A stretch of 64,000 nt of DNA, taken from positions 310,001 through 374,000 of the forward strand of contig NZ_JAHKQF010000002.1 of assembly GCF_018860965.1 (NCBI RefSeq). Reading direction: 5' to 3'. Numbering within the stretch: position 1 is the stretch's first letter; each line of letters opens with the position of its first letter. A program made the position numbers and the translations under genes. Shown piece after piece: positions 9,561-20,374 of the stretch. The notes under the pieces are model-generated. The model was not told where the DNA came from, did no database searches, and saw nothing but the letters and a program-made list of their open reading frames with translations. This DNA is from Alteromonas sp. C1M14. GTDB lineage: Bacteria; Pseudomonadota; Gammaproteobacteria; Enterobacterales; Alteromonadaceae.

Positions 9561-10213
9561 GGCAGGACGTCTCCGTTGCTATGGAAAAATTGCCCGGTGG
9601 TTTCCAAGGTTAATTCATCTAACCGTTGCACCAGGCCTGAAGCCGCCTGTTCTGGTGTAATATCACCTGCATTGTTGACCATCTCTGTTTGCACAAAACC
9701 TGGATGGAGCAAAGCCACGGCAATGCCTTTTGCTTTAAGATCGTGGGCCAAAGACACACCAGCTGCATTTAATGCCGCCTTTGACATGCGGTAGCCGTAA
9801 TAACCGCCGGAACCATTGTCTGTCATCGAGCCCATTCTGCTGGTCATTAGACCAATTTTTCCGCCTTCAGACAGATTCGATAATAGAATTTGTGTCACTA
9901 ACAATGGCCCCAGCGCATTCACCCTAAATTGGTAATCGATGGTAGCAGGTTCCCAGTCCCTAATTGATTCGTTACCGAGTACTCCAGCATTATTAATGAG
10001 CCAATCTATGGGCACATCTTTTAGGGGCTGTAACGCTTTTTCTAAACTTTCCGGTTTGGACACATCGACGCCAGAGATCACCGTAGCATTCGTACTGTTT
10101 AAAGCATCAGAGCTATTTCGACATGTCACATAGACATTGTAATTACGGGCCAAAAGCGCGCTCACTAGCGCCAAGCCAATGCCGCGATTACCGCCGGTGA
10201 TAACTACATTCAT
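9554..10213 (-). CDS. SDR family oxidoreductase, C-factor-like
   Basis: A 219-residue NAD(P)-dependent short-chain dehydrogenase. TGGNRGIG near the N-terminus is the cofactor loop, NNAG follows the fourth strand, and the catalytic Ser, Tyr and Lys appear as TSRMGS and YGYRMSK. The ending FFHSNGDVLPW is typical of the C-factor (CsgA)-like SDR branch. I chose the ATG at 10213 because GAGAGG precedes it and it starts two residues before the first strand; an upstream in-frame start at 10252 would add 13 unlikely residues. It lies 52 bases after kdsB and overlaps the Kelch gene start. Confidence 0.9.
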   Translation of the reverse strand: MNVVITGGNRGIGLALVSALLARNYNVYVTCRNSSDALNSTNATVISGVDVSKPESLEKALQPLKDVPIDWLINNAGVLGNESIRDWEPATIDYQFRVNALGPLLVTQILLSNLSEGGKIGLMTSRMGSMTDNGSGGYYGYRMSKAALNAAGVSLAHDLKAKGIAVALLHPGFVQTEMVNNAGDITPEQAASGLVQRLDELTLETTGQFFHSNGDVLPW

Positions 10214-10265
10214 TTGCCTCTCCTTGCTAAAAGTCTTTAAATCTTGCCCCATATTTAAACCCGCA

Positions 10266-11012
10266 TCAGGACGATGATATTAAGCGCTGTAAGTCTTCCG
10301 GGGTGTCGATACCGATAGGAGGGGGAGCTACAGCTTCATCAACATGAATAATATCGCCATACCACAGCGCACGTAGTTGCTCTAATGATTCGATATGCTC
10401 CAGGGCCGAGGGAGCATAGTGAACGTATTGAGACACATAAGCGGCTTTGTATGCGTACAATCCAATATGACGTAAATAACAACTTGGATCAGCTTTGCTG
10501 GGGTCAGTCATCATTGTTGCACGCTGAAAAGGAATGGGGGAACGTGAAAAATATAACGCTTCTTTTCGTGCATTAACCACCACCTTAACCGCATTTGGGT
10601 TAAGAACTTCTTCCATGTCGGTAATGGGCGTTGCTAGCGTCGCGATGGCAATGCGATCATCCTTTGCCAAGTTCAATGCGACCTGACGGATGTTCTGAGC
10701 CGGCACAAAAGGCTCATCCCCTTGCACATTCACCACCACCGTATCATCGGCAATATGTAAGGTAGAAATCACTTCTGATAACCTTTCTGTACCAGATTCG
10801 TGTGTCGCAGCGGTGAGGGCGACTTCTGCATGGTGTTCTGCCACTGACGCTATTCGTTTATCGTCGGTGGCGACAATAATGCGCTCGGCGCCAGCTTCTT
10901 GCGCTCTGGCAACCACGTGGGTGATCATCGGTTGCCCTTGGATATCAGCCAGCGGTTTTCCCGGGAAACGGGATGAGCCATAGCGGGCCGGAATAATCAC
11001 GGTAAAGGCCAT
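10266..11012 (-). CDS. kdsB: 3-deoxy-manno-octulosonate cytidylyltransferase
   Basis: Activates KDO to CMP-KDO for addition to lipid A, in the cytoplasm. It is 248 residues, the family's usual length. The N-terminal nucleotidyltransferase loop PARYGSSRFPGKPL, the VNVQGDEPF motif that binds CTP/Mg, and the conserved HIGLYAYK are all present. The start overlaps the ycaR stop by one base (TAATG). It lies in the msbA-lpxK-ycaR-kdsB cluster as in E. coli, all serving LPS core and lipid A assembly. Confidence 0.97.
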   Translation of the reverse strand: MAFTVIIPARYGSSRFPGKPLADIQGQPMITHVVARAQEAGAERIIVATDDKRIASVAEHHAEVALTAATHESGTERLSEVISTLHIADDTVVVNVQGDEPFVPAQNIRQVALNLAKDDRIAIATLATPITDMEEVLNPNAVKVVVNARKEALYFSRSPIPFQRATMMTDPSKADPSCYLRHIGLYAYKAAYVSQYVHYAPSALEHIESLEQLRALWYGDIIHVDEAVAPPPIGIDTPEDLQRLISSS

Positions 11013-11206
11013 TATCTTGATGCTTCCAGTTCTTCCAACGACAATGTGGTCGCTTTAGATTCAATAAGCACCGGGATCCCTTCTTCAATGGCAAAATTAA
11101 GGCGGTCAAACCGACACAGCAAACTCTTTTTATCTTTTGACAGCACCAACTTGCCTTTACACACAGGACAGGCCAGTACATCTAGCAGTTTAATATCAAA
11201 GCTCAT
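11012..11206 (-). CDS. ycaR: Trm112-like small protein YcaR
   Basis: A 64-residue Trm112/UPF0434 protein. It has the CPVCKGKL motif near the N-terminus, a second Cys in LLCRFDRL, and the conserved IEEGIPVLI. Yeast and archaeal relatives are zinc-binding partners that stabilise methyltransferases; the role of the bacterial LPS-cluster version is not established. It overlaps lpxK by four bases and kdsB by one, which fixes both ends. Confidence 0.93.
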   Translation of the reverse strand: MSFDIKLLDVLACPVCKGKLVLSKDKKSLLCRFDRLNFAIEEGIPVLIESKATTLSLEELEASR

Positions 11207-12222
11207 AGGTGATCCTTTTTAAAAGCGATATCAGCAGCGGATAACCGCGTATCGATAAACGTATAAAATGAAGGTGGAAGCTGGGCATCAACCGGTAAAT
11301 ACCAACAGTCATGATGGGCTAGCGGCGCCACTTTTACTGCGTCTTTCTCAGTCATTAAAACCGTACGAGTTGGAATGTCAGCAGCACTAAATACATGATG
11401 GTCTGGAAAAACGAAGGTGTCATCTAACACCAACCCCATGGACGACAAATGGCTAAAAAACCGTTGGGGGTTGCCTATTCCAGCTAACGCTACGGCGGAT
11501 TTTTTATCATTAAAATAACCGACATCTACGCGCTCGCCACTTTTTAGATTAACGAACTGATTGCCTTTTAGTGCCATTTGATACACTGGACAAGCACGTT
11601 GAGTGATGGCCGGTGACAGCGCTGACTTGTCGCCGTTAATAATGATTCCGTGCACCGTATCTAATCGCCACAGCCCCTCTCTTAGGGGCCCCATTGGTAA
11701 TAGGTGGCCATTACCTACACCACGATTATCCATCACCACCAGTTCAACATCTCGGTGTAACCCATAGTGCTGTAATCCGTCATCACACACAATCACATCA
11801 CAGCCTAATACATGAGCTAAATGGTCGGCCCCTCTTGCCCTTTTGGGGTCGATGACAACCGGTACGTCAGTACGCGCAGCTATCAGTTTAGGCTCATCCC
11901 CGACCTCGTCTGGACGATTGCTAGCTTGTACATGATGAGGAAAGTGAGTCTGGCTACCGCCAAAACCTCGGCTAAGCACACCGACGGCAATACCCTGGCT
12001 TTTAAAGTATTCCACCAACGCGATCACCACTGGGGTTTTGCCATTGCCGCCTACGGTAATATTCCCCACCACAATAGTAAACGCCGGCCCTTGGTGGCGC
12101 TTTTTGATACCCACTCGATACAGCCAACGGCGTATACAACTTAACAAGCCGAACAACAAGGTCAGTGGCCACAGCAACCATACCCGTTTATCACTGGTGT
12201 ACCACATTTTGTCTATATGCAT
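11203..12222 (-). CDS. lpxK: Tetraacyldisaccharide 4'-kinase
   Basis: Phosphorylates the 4' position of the lipid A disaccharide precursor at the inner face of the inner membrane. The 339-residue protein has a hydrophobic N-terminal segment (about residues 15-30), the P-loop [13 protein letters not shown] at about residues 53-65, the catalytic [12 protein letters not shown] segment and [11 protein letters not shown]. It starts two bases after the msbA stop and overlaps ycaR by four bases. Confidence 0.96.
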   Translation of the reverse strand: MHIDKMWYTSDKRVWLLWPLTLLFGLLSCIRRWLYRVGIKKRHQGPAFTIVVGNITVGGNGKTPVVIALVEYFKSQGIAVGVLSRGFGGSQTHFPHHVQASNRPDEVGDEPKLIAARTDVPVVIDPKRARGADHLAHVLGCDVIVCDDGLQHYGLHRDVELVVMDNRGVGNGHLLPMGPLREGLWRLDTVHGIIINGDKSALSPAITQRACPVYQMALKGNQFVNLKSGERVDVGYFNDKKSAVALAGIGNPQRFFSHLSSMGLVLDDTFVFPDHHVFSAADIPTRTVLMTEKDAVKVAPLAHHDCWYLPVDAQLPPSFYTFIDTRLSAADIAFKKDHL

Positions 12223-12224
12223 GA

Positions 12225-13973
12225 CTATGCAGGCTCACCAAATTGCAAGGCATGTAATGAAGCATAATGGCCCCGCTTAGCCAGCAATTCATCATGTCGA
12301 CCTTGTTCTAAAATCTGACCTTGATCGATCACGATAATCTCGTCAGCTTTTTCAATGGTTGATAATCGATGGGCCACCACTATGGACGTACAAGACTGTT
12401 GCAGCTTCTCAAGCGCATCTTGAATAAGCTTTTCTGATTCGGTATCTAACGCCGAGGTTGCTTCATCTAAAATAAGCACTGGCGCGCGCGCTAAAATTGC
12501 CCGTGCAATTGCAATTCGTTGTCGTTGACCACCGGACAACATCAAACCATTTTCACCGATGACAGTATCAAGGCCATGGTCGAGCATATCCACAAATTCC
12601 GTCACATGGGCCATTTCAGCTGCTTGTATAATGTCTGCTTTGCTTACTTTTTCGGTCACGCCGTAGGCGATGTTGTTGGCAATGGTATCGTTAAACAAAG
12701 TCACGTGCTGCGAGACCGTGGCAAATTGCTTACGCAACGAACGCAGCTCGACCTCGTTAATGTTAGTCCCATCTAGTGAAATAACGCCTTGTTGGGGCAT
12801 ATAAAAACGGGTAATTAACGATGAAATAGTCGACTTACCACTGCCAGATTTACCCACAAGGGCGATGGTTTGGCCCGGCTTCGCCTCAAATGACACATGG
12901 GTAAGCGCAGGGCGCTCTTTGCCCGGGTAAGTAAATGTCACATCATCAAACACAATATGGCCACTGGCTCGTGCGATCTGCTTATCACCGGTGTTAACTT
13001 CGATATCTTCATCTAACACAGCGAAAATACTGTTGCAGGCCGCCATTCCCCGTTGATATTCGTTATTCACCGTGGTCAATTGTTTTAATGGTTTAAGTAG
13101 CATTACCATATAAAAAACCACACTGATGAAGGTGCCCGGCGTCAGGCTAGCCATAATGGACGGTAGACTGGCCATGAATAAAACCACAGCAAGGGCAATG
13201 GAGGCGATGACCTGAATCGAAGACACACTTAAAATTTGTGTCACCGCCAGTTTCATCGTTTGCTGACGGTTATGATTATTTTTACGGGCAAATCGGTCCC
13301 GTTCATAATCTTGTCCACCAAACATCAAGATCACTTTATGGCCTTTCACCGCCTGCTCCACGGCCGCAGTGACATTGCCCATAGACTGCTGAATATTACG
13401 GCTGACTTTTCTAAAACGTTTACTGACCACCGCAACAATAATGGCGACCAAAGGACCAATAATTAAGAAAATTAACGACAATTGCCAAGATTGATAAAGC
13501 ATGACGACCAACAAACCAATAACAAACGCCCCTTCCCTCACTAGGGTCAGTAGCGCTTTACTGGCAGCGTTAGCAACTTGCTCAGTGTCATAGGTGACCT
13601 TACTGATGAGCGCCCCTACGGCTTGCTGATCATGAAACGACACCGGTAAATGAATATACTTTTCAAATAACTGCTGGCGCATGGTCATTACCACTTTTGC
13701 ACCAATCCAATTTAGGGTGTAAGTCCCCATAAAATTAAACACACCCCGTAAAATAAACAAGGGCACAATGGCAATGGCCGCCATACGAAGAAAATCGGTG
13801 TCGCCATTACCCAAAGAATCATCAATGAGTGGCTTAAGGTTTGAAATAACGAAGGTGTCGAGGGCGGAATACCCAATCATGCCAATAACGGCGATGAAAA
13901 ATTCAACTTTATATTTCCGAAGATAACTAAAGAAACGGCGATTATTACTCGCATTCGGATCGGATTTTTGCAT
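12225..13973 (-). CDS. msbA: Lipid A export ABC transporter MsbA
   Basis: Flips core-lipid A across the inner membrane. At 582 residues it is the E. coli length. The N-terminal half has six membrane helices. The C-terminal nucleotide-binding domain shows Walker A GKSGSGKS, a Q-loop, the signature LSGGQRQRIAIARA, Walker B VLILDEATSALD and the switch His in VVAHRLST. It is the first gene of the tight msbA-lpxK-ycaR-kdsB run; comEC lies 167 bases upstream on the same strand. Confidence 0.97.
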   Translation of the reverse strand: MQKSDPNASNNRRFFSYLRKYKVEFFIAVIGMIGYSALDTFVISNLKPLIDDSLGNGDTDFLRMAAIAIVPLFILRGVFNFMGTYTLNWIGAKVVMTMRQQLFEKYIHLPVSFHDQQAVGALISKVTYDTEQVANAASKALLTLVREGAFVIGLLVVMLYQSWQLSLIFLIIGPLVAIIVAVVSKRFRKVSRNIQQSMGNVTAAVEQAVKGHKVILMFGGQDYERDRFARKNNHNRQQTMKLAVTQILSVSSIQVIASIALAVVLFMASLPSIMASLTPGTFISVVFYMVMLLKPLKQLTTVNNEYQRGMAACNSIFAVLDEDIEVNTGDKQIARASGHIVFDDVTFTYPGKERPALTHVSFEAKPGQTIALVGKSGSGKSTISSLITRFYMPQQGVISLDGTNINEVELRSLRKQFATVSQHVTLFNDTIANNIAYGVTEKVSKADIIQAAEMAHVTEFVDMLDHGLDTVIGENGLMLSGGQRQRIAIARAILARAPVLILDEATSALDTESEKLIQDALEKLQQSCTSIVVAHRLSTIEKADEIIVIDQGQILEQGRHDELLAKRGHYASLHALQFGEPA

Positions 13974-14140
13974 GAACTATAATCACTTATTTAGAACTCG
14001 AGAGTATTGTACTTGGAATTTAGAAAATTCCCACCTTCACAGGACAAACAATGAGTTTCTTCCCATTAACAAGCTTAAATGGGTTGATATTGTGGTAATT
14101 CAATATGCCGATGCCACGGTTGATGTGCCCAACCCCTAGT

Positions 14141-16516
14141 TTATTCCGGCATCCCGTAACCTGATGGACGATACCAACGGCCGTCGTACCAGCGTTGATG
14201 CCAACCGGCCCCTTGGCTATACATCTCAATCTCAGCCCCATCAAAAGTAAAGCGCACGTAGCCATGCTTAGCCGTGTTAATGAGTTTGCTGCCTGTTTGT
14301 TCATAGCGTTTTACCACCTGATCATGTGGCAGTCGCCATCGATGATAATAGCCGGTGGAAAACACGGTAAAATCAGGCGCTACCGCCTCGATAAATGCAC
14401 GGCTTGATGACGTACTACTGCCATGATGTGGTGCGATCAATAGCTGAGCCTGTATAGGTGCAGAGGCATACAACAATTCATATTCCACCGCTTTAGGAAT
14501 GTCCCCTGGAAACAGCACGGTATTGTGCCCGTCTGATACAGTAAATACACAAGAAAAACCATTACCATCTGTACGATTAAGGGCTTTGGGCCAATACATT
14601 TGAAAGGTCAGGCCTTGCCATGCAAACCCCTGACCTTGGGTACAGCCGCTAGTATTTGTTAACAACTCAGGTGACCAACCGTTTACAGACACCCCCTCCT
14701 GCAAAGCGCTCGCTACGCCTCCGGCATGATCGTCATCACCGTGGGTTATTATGATCCGTGCGAGGGTGTTGATACCCAATCTAGGCAGCGCTGGCTTTAT
14801 AATACGGGTGTAGGCATCGCTATATTCATAAGAAGGCCCGGTATCCACTAATATGCCCCGCTCACCTTTGCTCACTATCATTCCATTACCCTGCCCTACA
14901 TCGAAGATATGTACATGCCAGTTTCTCGTAGAGGGTGGCACCACATAGGTCAAGGTTGGCAACAATAAGGTTAGGCAGCATCGCCATCGATAAGGAAAGG
15001 GCGGCAACCAAAGCAACATCATGGCGATGAAAAAGCACCCAATACTGCTGGCTGAAAAAGGTAACCCTTCGTAGGACAACATAAAAGGTTGGACCCACGT
15101 TAACACCTCAATAAGTGCGCTAAGGCCTGCATCGGCCCAATCAAGTAATGGGTTAGTGGTTCGGTAGACCGCGCATATCAGCAAACCGCATAAACCCACG
15201 GGCACAAGCAGTGTTACCCAAGGAATAGCCAACAGATTAACCGGTGCGACCAACAGCGAGGCATTATCGAAAAACAAGGCGGTAATAGGGATGAGCACTA
15301 ACGACATGGCCAACTGGAGTTTGCCAACATACCAGCACTTCCCCAACAGGGTTTCTGTAGGCTTTTTTAATCGCCAAGTGATAAAAATAAGCAGTGCCAC
15401 TGCGCCAGCACTTAAATAAAAGCTAGAACCAAACACACTAAAAGGAAATATCACAATACAAAGCAACACCATTACCACATAGCGCTGTAAATAGGTCCAA
15501 TGACGGTGGCTTAACCATAATGCTGAAAGGAGACCAAGTCCTATCCATGCTCGGGTAACAGGAACTTGCCAATTGGCCAGCGTGGCGTAAACCCCACTTA
15601 AACTTAATGCCAGAAAAAGCACCAAAGGGTGCATATTAAGGTGATTAAAATGGGTTTGACTGAGTCGTACAATCGCTGCAACGCAAAGGGCTGAGAACAG
15701 TGAAGACCACATGGCGACCATCCCCACGTGCATGCCTGAGATGGAAAACAAGTGGGCGGTGCCCGTTACCCTTAAACGTGCCCAGTCTTCTAAATGGAAA
15801 TACTGACGATTACCCGTTAACAATGCCACTAAATAACGGGAATACCCCAACTGGATTAATCGTTGTGACCACAGATAATGCCAACTACGGGCAGGAGAAA
15901 GCAAACGACTAGCATCAGATTTGACCACCTGTCCGGTTAAGGTGATCCGTTTAGCGACCAACATACTGCGTTTATCGCTGGCGGGGTTTACCAAGGTACT
16001 GGCCGGTTTTAGCCTAGTTTGAAATTGTACCCTTTGATGAAGTTGAAAACGCCCTATCCCATTATCAATATACAACCATGCATTACCATTAAAGGCATCG
16101 CCATCGAGCGCATCCACAGCTAAAAGTACTTGTTGATGAGCCTCATAGGGGCGAATTTCGACAATTCGACCCGTAAGTATGACATCTTGTTGAATTTTGG
16201 ATTCTGGGAGTTGCCAACCTAAGTGCCAATGCCCTACACTTGCCATCCAAATCATTCCAGAGAGCATCCCGCTAAATAAACATAAAACGAACATAGTATG
16301 TTCGGGTTTAACGTGATAAGCCGCCCTTGGCAATCTGTTCCAGACAAAGCGGCGTACCAATGAGCAGACCACTTTATTTATCGAAGGGATGTGGATGACA
16401 GCAACGACTATTGCCGACATAATAAGCCAACTAGAGCCTGGAAGTTCCGGCCACCATCTGGCTGATATAGCGGTAACACAGAACGCGCTCATATACGCCA
16501 TGGAGTACTGCTTCAT
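14141..16516 (-). CDS. comEC: DNA internalization competence protein ComEC/Rec2
   Basis: The inner-membrane channel for single-stranded DNA uptake in natural transformation. The 791-residue protein has an N-terminal membrane region with an OB-like periplasmic domain, the central Competence domain with LFSISGMHVGM, and a C-terminal metallo-beta-lactamase-like domain. That last domain keeps the metal motif THGDDDHAGG and a later APHHGSSTSS, so nuclease residues look intact. Placement upstream of msbA matches E. coli ycaI-msbA. No other competence genes are in this window. Confidence 0.94.
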   Translation of the reverse strand: MKQYSMAYMSAFCVTAISARWWPELPGSSWLIMSAIVVAVIHIPSINKVVCSLVRRFVWNRLPRAAYHVKPEHTMFVLCLFSGMLSGMIWMASVGHWHLGWQLPESKIQQDVILTGRIVEIRPYEAHQQVLLAVDALDGDAFNGNAWLYIDNGIGRFQLHQRVQFQTRLKPASTLVNPASDKRSMLVAKRITLTGQVVKSDASRLLSPARSWHYLWSQRLIQLGYSRYLVALLTGNRQYFHLEDWARLRVTGTAHLFSISGMHVGMVAMWSSLFSALCVAAIVRLSQTHFNHLNMHPLVLFLALSLSGVYATLANWQVPVTRAWIGLGLLSALWLSHRHWTYLQRYVVMVLLCIVIFPFSVFGSSFYLSAGAVALLIFITWRLKKPTETLLGKCWYVGKLQLAMSLVLIPITALFFDNASLLVAPVNLLAIPWVTLLVPVGLCGLLICAVYRTTNPLLDWADAGLSALIEVLTWVQPFMLSYEGLPFSASSIGCFFIAMMLLWLPPFPYRWRCCLTLLLPTLTYVVPPSTRNWHVHIFDVGQGNGMIVSKGERGILVDTGPSYEYSDAYTRIIKPALPRLGINTLARIIITHGDDDHAGGVASALQEGVSVNGWSPELLTNTSGCTQGQGFAWQGLTFQMYWPKALNRTDGNGFSCVFTVSDGHNTVLFPGDIPKAVEYELLYASAPIQAQLLIAPHHGSSTSSSRAFIEAVAPDFTVFSTGYYHRWRLPHDQVVKRYEQTGSKLINTAKHGYVRFTFDGAEIEMYSQGAGWHQRWYDGRWYRPSGYGMPE

Positions 16517-16555
16517 GTTGTTGTTTTCATTCGTTTAATGTGAAATTAACTGTTT

Positions 16556-17086
16556 ATGCCAAGAAAATTTATACGTCGATTTTTGCCTGACCATCAAACG
16601 ATCAAACGCAACAAAGCGCTACGGATCTTTGGCACGGTTTTACATGAACCTAACCTATGGCATCTTAATCGCCGCTCAGCCGCAAACGCTTTTGGAATTG
16701 GCTTATTTTTCGCCTTCTGGCCTGTGCCTTTTCAAATGTGGTTGTCCGCCGCCACGGCCATTCCCTTTCGTGCTAACCTCCCTCTTTCAGTGGCGACAGT
16801 ATGGATAACCAACCCCTTTACCATGCCCCCTATTTTCTATGGCGCATACAAGGTTGGTACCACTGTACTTGGCACTCAACCCCAGCATTTTGAACTGCAA
16901 TTTAGTTGGCATTGGGTTATCGAAAGTATCAGCACCATCGGGCCGGCCTTTCTGGTGGGATGTGCTATTTGTTCTGTGGTTTCGGGTTTAACCGGCTACT
17001 TTGGTTTGAACTGGTTATGGCGGTTTTCAGTGGTGAAATCCTGGCGGGCAAGAAAAGAAGCCCGTCAACAACGGGCTAAAAAATAG
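16556..17086 (+). CDS. DUF2062 family membrane protein
   Basis: A 176-residue protein with two to three hydrophobic helices and the family's hallmark segments: an N-terminal basic stretch, NAFGIGLFFAFWPVPFQM, and VWITNPFTMPPIFY. Function is unknown; homologues often sit beside comEC or ligA in gammaproteobacteria. It is divergent from comEC and convergent with ligA, whose stop lies 11 bases away. The start is the ATG at 16556; no strong Shine-Dalgarno is visible. Confidence 0.87.
   Translation: MPRKFIRRFLPDHQTIKRNKALRIFGTVLHEPNLWHLNRRSAANAFGIGLFFAFWPVPFQMWLSAATAIPFRANLPLSVATVWITNPFTMPPIFYGAYKVGTTVLGTQPQHFELQFSWHWVIESISTIGPAFLVGCAICSVVSGLTGYFGLNWLWRFSVVKSWRARKEARQQRAKK
17050..17077 (-). terminator. 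Possible ligA terminator inside the DUF2062 3' end
   Basis: On the minus strand AGCCCGT, five-base loop, ACGGGCT (17059-17077) is followed by TCTTTTCTTG, a moderately T-rich tail. It lies within the last codons of the convergent DUF2062 gene. The tail is imperfect, hence the low score. Confidence 0.4.
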
Positions 17087-17097
17087 CGTTTTAGTCG

Positions 17098-19170
<2,073 letters not shown>

Positions 19171-19191
19171 TCAATTGACGGCGATAAAGGA

Positions 19192-20355
19192 TTAATGACG
19201 GGCAATCATTCTTTTGCGCTCAAACTCGCGGATTTTTTCCATGTATTGTTGTAGACCTTGCTTGGTCAATACACTGCGGCGGCCATCGAGAATGCTACCG
19301 TTAAATTCGTCTGCTATTTTACGGGCCGCGTTGTGCATCATGTTAAAGACCTGATGCGCATCGCCTTCGATAGGTAGGATCATAAATAAAGATACGCCTT
19401 GGGTGGAAAAATTTTCAAGGTTATCAATATCGAAAACACCCGGTTTAAACATATTGGCTAAACTGAATAAAACCGGTCCTTTGCCATTGGAATTTACATG
19501 GCGGTGAAATATATCCTGATCGCCGAACTTAAAGCCTAAAGTAAGTAACAAGGGTAACAGTGAAGCACCGGATATAGGGGCATCGTCTTGGGCTTTGACG
19601 TTGATAACCAACACTTCCTGCTCTTGCTCTGCATGGTTTGCAGAAGCGGACGACGAAGGGCTCACTGGTGCTTTGGAGGTTGAGTCATCAAAGTTAATAT
19701 TCATTTGATCGTCGCCAATTTTAGGTTCTTGACGACGTTTTATCGTACTGCGTTTCTTTGTCTTACGGGTTTCTTTTGATGTCGGGGTATCCGTACCACT
19801 GGTGCTAACTTCAGGACTATCTAAGCTAAATCCATCGTCATCAGCGGCAGATGTTGTGCGATCTTCTTTTTTAATTAAAAATTCAGGGGGTTTTGGAATT
19901 GGCTCGCTACCATGGACGTCTTCGGTTGTGCCCCGAGAAGCTTGTAAATGGGGTTTAGGGTTGGTGATCACCGAACCATATAATTTCACCGGTTCTGGCT
20001 CTGGCGCAGGTGTCACTAGCGTCTCATCGTCATCCATCGACGAATGCGTATTGTCACTTTGCCCTTGGCTATCAGCATGCACGTCTTGATCCTCGGCATC
20101 ACTGTTAGCTTCATCAGCGCTGACGGGGCTGGCAGCGGACGACACCACTCGTACTTTACCTAAACCAAGATCATCATAATCGTCATGGGACTCGTCGTCA
20201 TCTTGCGTTGCCACCTGTTGTTCCCAATCCCGAGGCTCTATACGTTGTTTTTTACCGGATTGGCTGGATTTGCGTATTTTCCAAATCCCGTGTGCCAACA
20301 CTGCAAGAATAAAACACGTACCTAAAATAAGGAGTGATAGTCGTAGCTCATCCAT
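19192..20355 (-). CDS. zipA: Cell division protein ZipA
   Basis: Anchors FtsZ to the inner membrane at the division site. The 387 residues follow the ZipA plan: a single N-terminal membrane helix (about residues 6-24, LSLLILGTCFILAVLAHGIW), a long charged linker rich in Asp, Glu, Ser and Pro (about 35-240), and a C-terminal FtsZ-binding domain from about residue 245 with the conserved DIFHRH, FSLANMFKPG and DGRR motifs. It follows smc by 19 bases. Confidence 0.95.
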   Translation of the reverse strand: MDELRLSLLILGTCFILAVLAHGIWKIRKSSQSGKKQRIEPRDWEQQVATQDDDESHDDYDDLGLGKVRVVSSAASPVSADEANSDAEDQDVHADSQGQSDNTHSSMDDDETLVTPAPEPEPVKLYGSVITNPKPHLQASRGTTEDVHGSEPIPKPPEFLIKKEDRTTSAADDDGFSLDSPEVSTSGTDTPTSKETRKTKKRSTIKRRQEPKIGDDQMNINFDDSTSKAPVSPSSSASANHAEQEQEVLVINVKAQDDAPISGASLLPLLLTLGFKFGDQDIFHRHVNSNGKGPVLFSLANMFKPGVFDIDNLENFSTQGVSLFMILPIEGDAHQVFNMMHNAARKIADEFNGSILDGRRSVLTKQGLQQYMEKIREFERKRMIARH

Positions 20356-20374
20356 TTTGTTTTTTCGCCCTTTG

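Noticed and set aside
14020-14304. 94-codon frame on the minus strand at the comEC 3' end
   Set aside because: It runs over the comEC stop in another frame and has no family features; a chance frame.
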